Source of the DNA: Amaranthus tricolor
Taxonomy: Eukaryota; Streptophyta; Magnoliopsida; Caryophyllales; Amaranthaceae
Length of the DNA stretch: 64,000 nucleotides
Assembly (NCBI RefSeq): GCF_026212465.1
Contig: NC_080050.1
Span: 3,145,144-3,209,143 of the forward strand
Direction of reading: 5' to 3'
In this document: piece by piece, positions 62,700 through 64,000 of the stretch
Position numbering within the stretch: position 1 is the first letter of the stretch
How the letters are laid out: each line of letters starts with the position of its first letter
Translations under genes and position numbers: made by a program
Notes under the pieces: model-generated
Told to the model about the DNA's origin: nothing
Database searches by the model: none
Seen by the model: only the letters and a program-made list of their open reading frames with translations

Positions 62700-62885
62700 C
62701 AACTTAACCTCTCAAACTTAACGGTCAATTAATGTTTTCTGTTAAGTGGTATTTATTTGCAGATAAATATATCACATTAGGTAGTTTTTTGCAAAAAGAA
62801 ATACATTAAGTAGTTTTTTGCAAAAAGAAATACATTAACTAGTTTTTTTAAATAGACTTATACATTAACTAGTTTCATATAATTT
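62700..62885. repeat. AAATACATTAAGTAGTTTTTTGC-type short tandem repeat
   Basis: Three or four units of about 28 bp containing TAGTTTTTTGCAAAAAGAAA then TACATTAA. CTTAACGGTCAATTAA upstream echoes the foldback at 20,288-20,715 (TTAACGGTCAACTAAAG), so it may be a half element. Confidence 0.6.
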
Positions 62886-63129
62886 TTCCTTTTAAGAATG
62901 TCGTACAATGTATTGATATTTTGGGAATTTATCATACTTATTTTGACAATTAGTTTTTAAAAACGCTTTTTTAAATTTTTATATATGAAAGAGGTTTATT
63001 TAATTTAAAACTTATTCACACTTTTAGATATTAGAACGTTTATTTATAAAAAATTTAGACTTACGTATGGATCAGTCTCCTAGACGGTCCCATTTATTGA
63101 GTTTGAACTCAAGTTAACAAAAATAGTTT

Positions 63130-63470
63130 ATTTTGTATGAGATTGTCTCATCATGAGACAAGTCTATATAATTAAATTATTTTTCTATTAATCAATTTAA
63201 AATTTTAAGTGATCACTTTATACGGTAAATATACATCGGTCAGCTCAATTGAGAACGTGTCATCAAAAAAATCGCAAGTTCTCTAATCACTCGGTTCAAA
63301 TTCTTTAATAACACGGTCTGACAATGAGACTATCTCGATTAAGCTATGAGATCACTTACAAGTTTAAAAGGATAGCTTTTTTTTATAGGCATTTAGTGAT
63401 TACTTATAACTTAAGGTGATCATTTAAATAATCAGTTAAAGAAATAAATTAATATATATGGATTTATTAA
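63130..63470. mobile_element. GAGACGGTCTC-end MITE fragments with GTGATCACTT units
   Basis: TTTTGTATGAGATTGTCTCA then TCATGAGAC (63,133-63,160), TAAGTGATCACTTTATACGG, and GTCAGCTCAATTGAGAACGT then GTCATC form most of one copy. ACACGGTCTGACAATGAGAC then TATCTCG and more ATCACTT units follow to 63,440. Confidence 0.58.
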
Positions 63471-63501
63471 TAATAATTGTTGTTTAACAAAAAATAAGAA
63501 T

Positions 63502-63629
63502 TGGGCCGAAAGAAAATTGGGCCTACTCAATCAAACCCACCCGTTAGAACATAGAAGTAGAATCAAAAGAAAAACCCTGGATTTTCCCGTATAAAAGCAA
63601 ACTATTAGCCATTTCTATCAAAACCCTAA
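63502..63629 (+). promoter_or_regulatory. Ribosomal protein P1 promoter: two TGGGCC, TATA box, telo-box
   Basis: TGGGCC lies at 63,502-63,507 and 63,518-63,523 (site II). TATAAAAG lies at 63,590-63,597, and AAACCCTAA (telo-box) at 63,621-63,629, with a near copy AAACCCTG at 63,572. The combination is typical of plant cytosolic ribosomal-protein genes. A 5'UTR intron between about 63,683 (GTAAATC) and a TTTCAG or TTACAG near 63,773-63,826 is likely. Confidence 0.8.
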
Positions 63630-63861
63630 TCTATCTTCTCATTTGAGTAGCCGTAAACAAGCAGGAAACCCTCTTTCCTTCGGTAAATCTCTCTTCCTTT
63701 CAACATCCTTCGATTTCTTTCGATTAAATTTAATTAATAGTCTTCCTAATTGATGTTTTCTGGTTATGTTTCAGTGATTTGTTTATAAATATTTCACGAA
63801 GTGGTGTTTTCTTCTTAATTTTACAGTGATTTGATTGTAATTTCATTCAAAAATATCAACA

Positions 63862-63930
63862 ATGTCGGTTGGAGAACTCGCCTGCACCTACGCTGCTTTG
63901 ATCCTTCACGACGACGAAGTCGCCGTCACT
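63862..63930 (+). CDS. RPP1: 60S acidic ribosomal protein P1, first coding exon (continues beyond window)
   Basis: The exon encodes 23 residues, MSVGELACTYAALILHDDEV then AVT, followed by a GTAATC donor at 63,931. The motif VGELACTYAALILHDD and the exon end after AVT match the N-terminal dimerisation region of P1, which pairs with P2 on the 60S stalk and helps recruit elongation factors. The remaining two thirds, including the alanine-rich hinge and acidic GFGLFD end, lie outside the window. The promoter upstream is of the ribosomal-protein type. P2 starts MKVVAAYLLA, so P1 is the better call. Confidence 0.93.
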
Positions 63931-64000
63931 GTAATCTTCTACTTTTTTTTATCTTTCCCCCTCTTTGGTTGATCGGAATTCTATCTCATCTCATATGTTT

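Overview
This is nuclear DNA of a flowering plant, most likely a eudicot. The genes are spliced, small and far apart. The DNA between them is AT-rich and full of plant repeats: solo LTRs, Copia, Gypsy, Mutator and mariner relics, CACTA and Stowaway MITEs, TRIM retrotransposons and very long (TA)n arrays. The dense MITEs carrying GAGACGGTCTC-type ends suggest Caryophyllales (Amaranthaceae) to me, but that is an impression and not a proof.

Layout. 1-1,750: a long TA array and the first two coding exons of a minus-strand gene that may be an N-alpha-acetyltransferase NAA40. 2,480-8,564: decayed LTR retrotransposon sequence. A 3.6-kb TGTAACACCCC...GGGGTGTTACA solo LTR (3,194-6,795) sits inside one unit of a ~200-bp tandem repeat belonging to an older element. 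9,671-10,327: an intronless PADRE (DUF4228) gene, minus strand. 17,562-18,071: an intronless mitochondrial ribosomal protein bL12m gene, minus strand, with a telo-box and paired TGGGCT motifs upstream. 18,300-36,000: a repeat-only desert with foldback elements, MITEs, two TRIM loci, a Gypsy polyprotein relic, a Copia LTR with its primer-binding site, and TA arrays. 36,082-38,786: a mariner-like and a Mutator-like transposase pseudogene. 40,909-46,655: a six-exon RRM gene of the ARP1/RBM24-like group. 46,700-54,800: repeats only. 54,800-61,490: an SF2/SR34-type splicing-factor gene with a 5'UTR intron and eleven coding exons; its introns hold a complete antisense TRIM and a MITE. 61,900-63,500: more repeats, including a 140-bp tandem repeat. 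63,862-end: the first coding exon of cytosolic ribosomal protein P1, with a classic ribosomal-protein promoter.

The genes are unrelated housekeeping or regulatory genes: two translation, two RNA-binding, one stress-related and possibly one protein-modifying. They do not form a cluster. The two ribosomal-protein genes share the TGGGCY plus AAACCCTAA promoter pattern.

The most interesting material is in the repeats. (1) A foldback family at three loci is built from repeated near-perfect 25-bp palindromes (arm TGTTCGCAGTTA or TGTTCGCTGTTA), in which the arms tend to change together. (2) A modular MITE family has constant GAGACGGTCTC-like ends, but interiors made of at least four different tandem repeats, all with a 21-22-bp period; the copies checked carry apparent ~10-bp target duplications. 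(3) A ~287-bp TRIM family has 72-bp LTRs, an initiator-Met-type primer site and a tRNA-like B box, with exact 5-bp target duplications at two loci.
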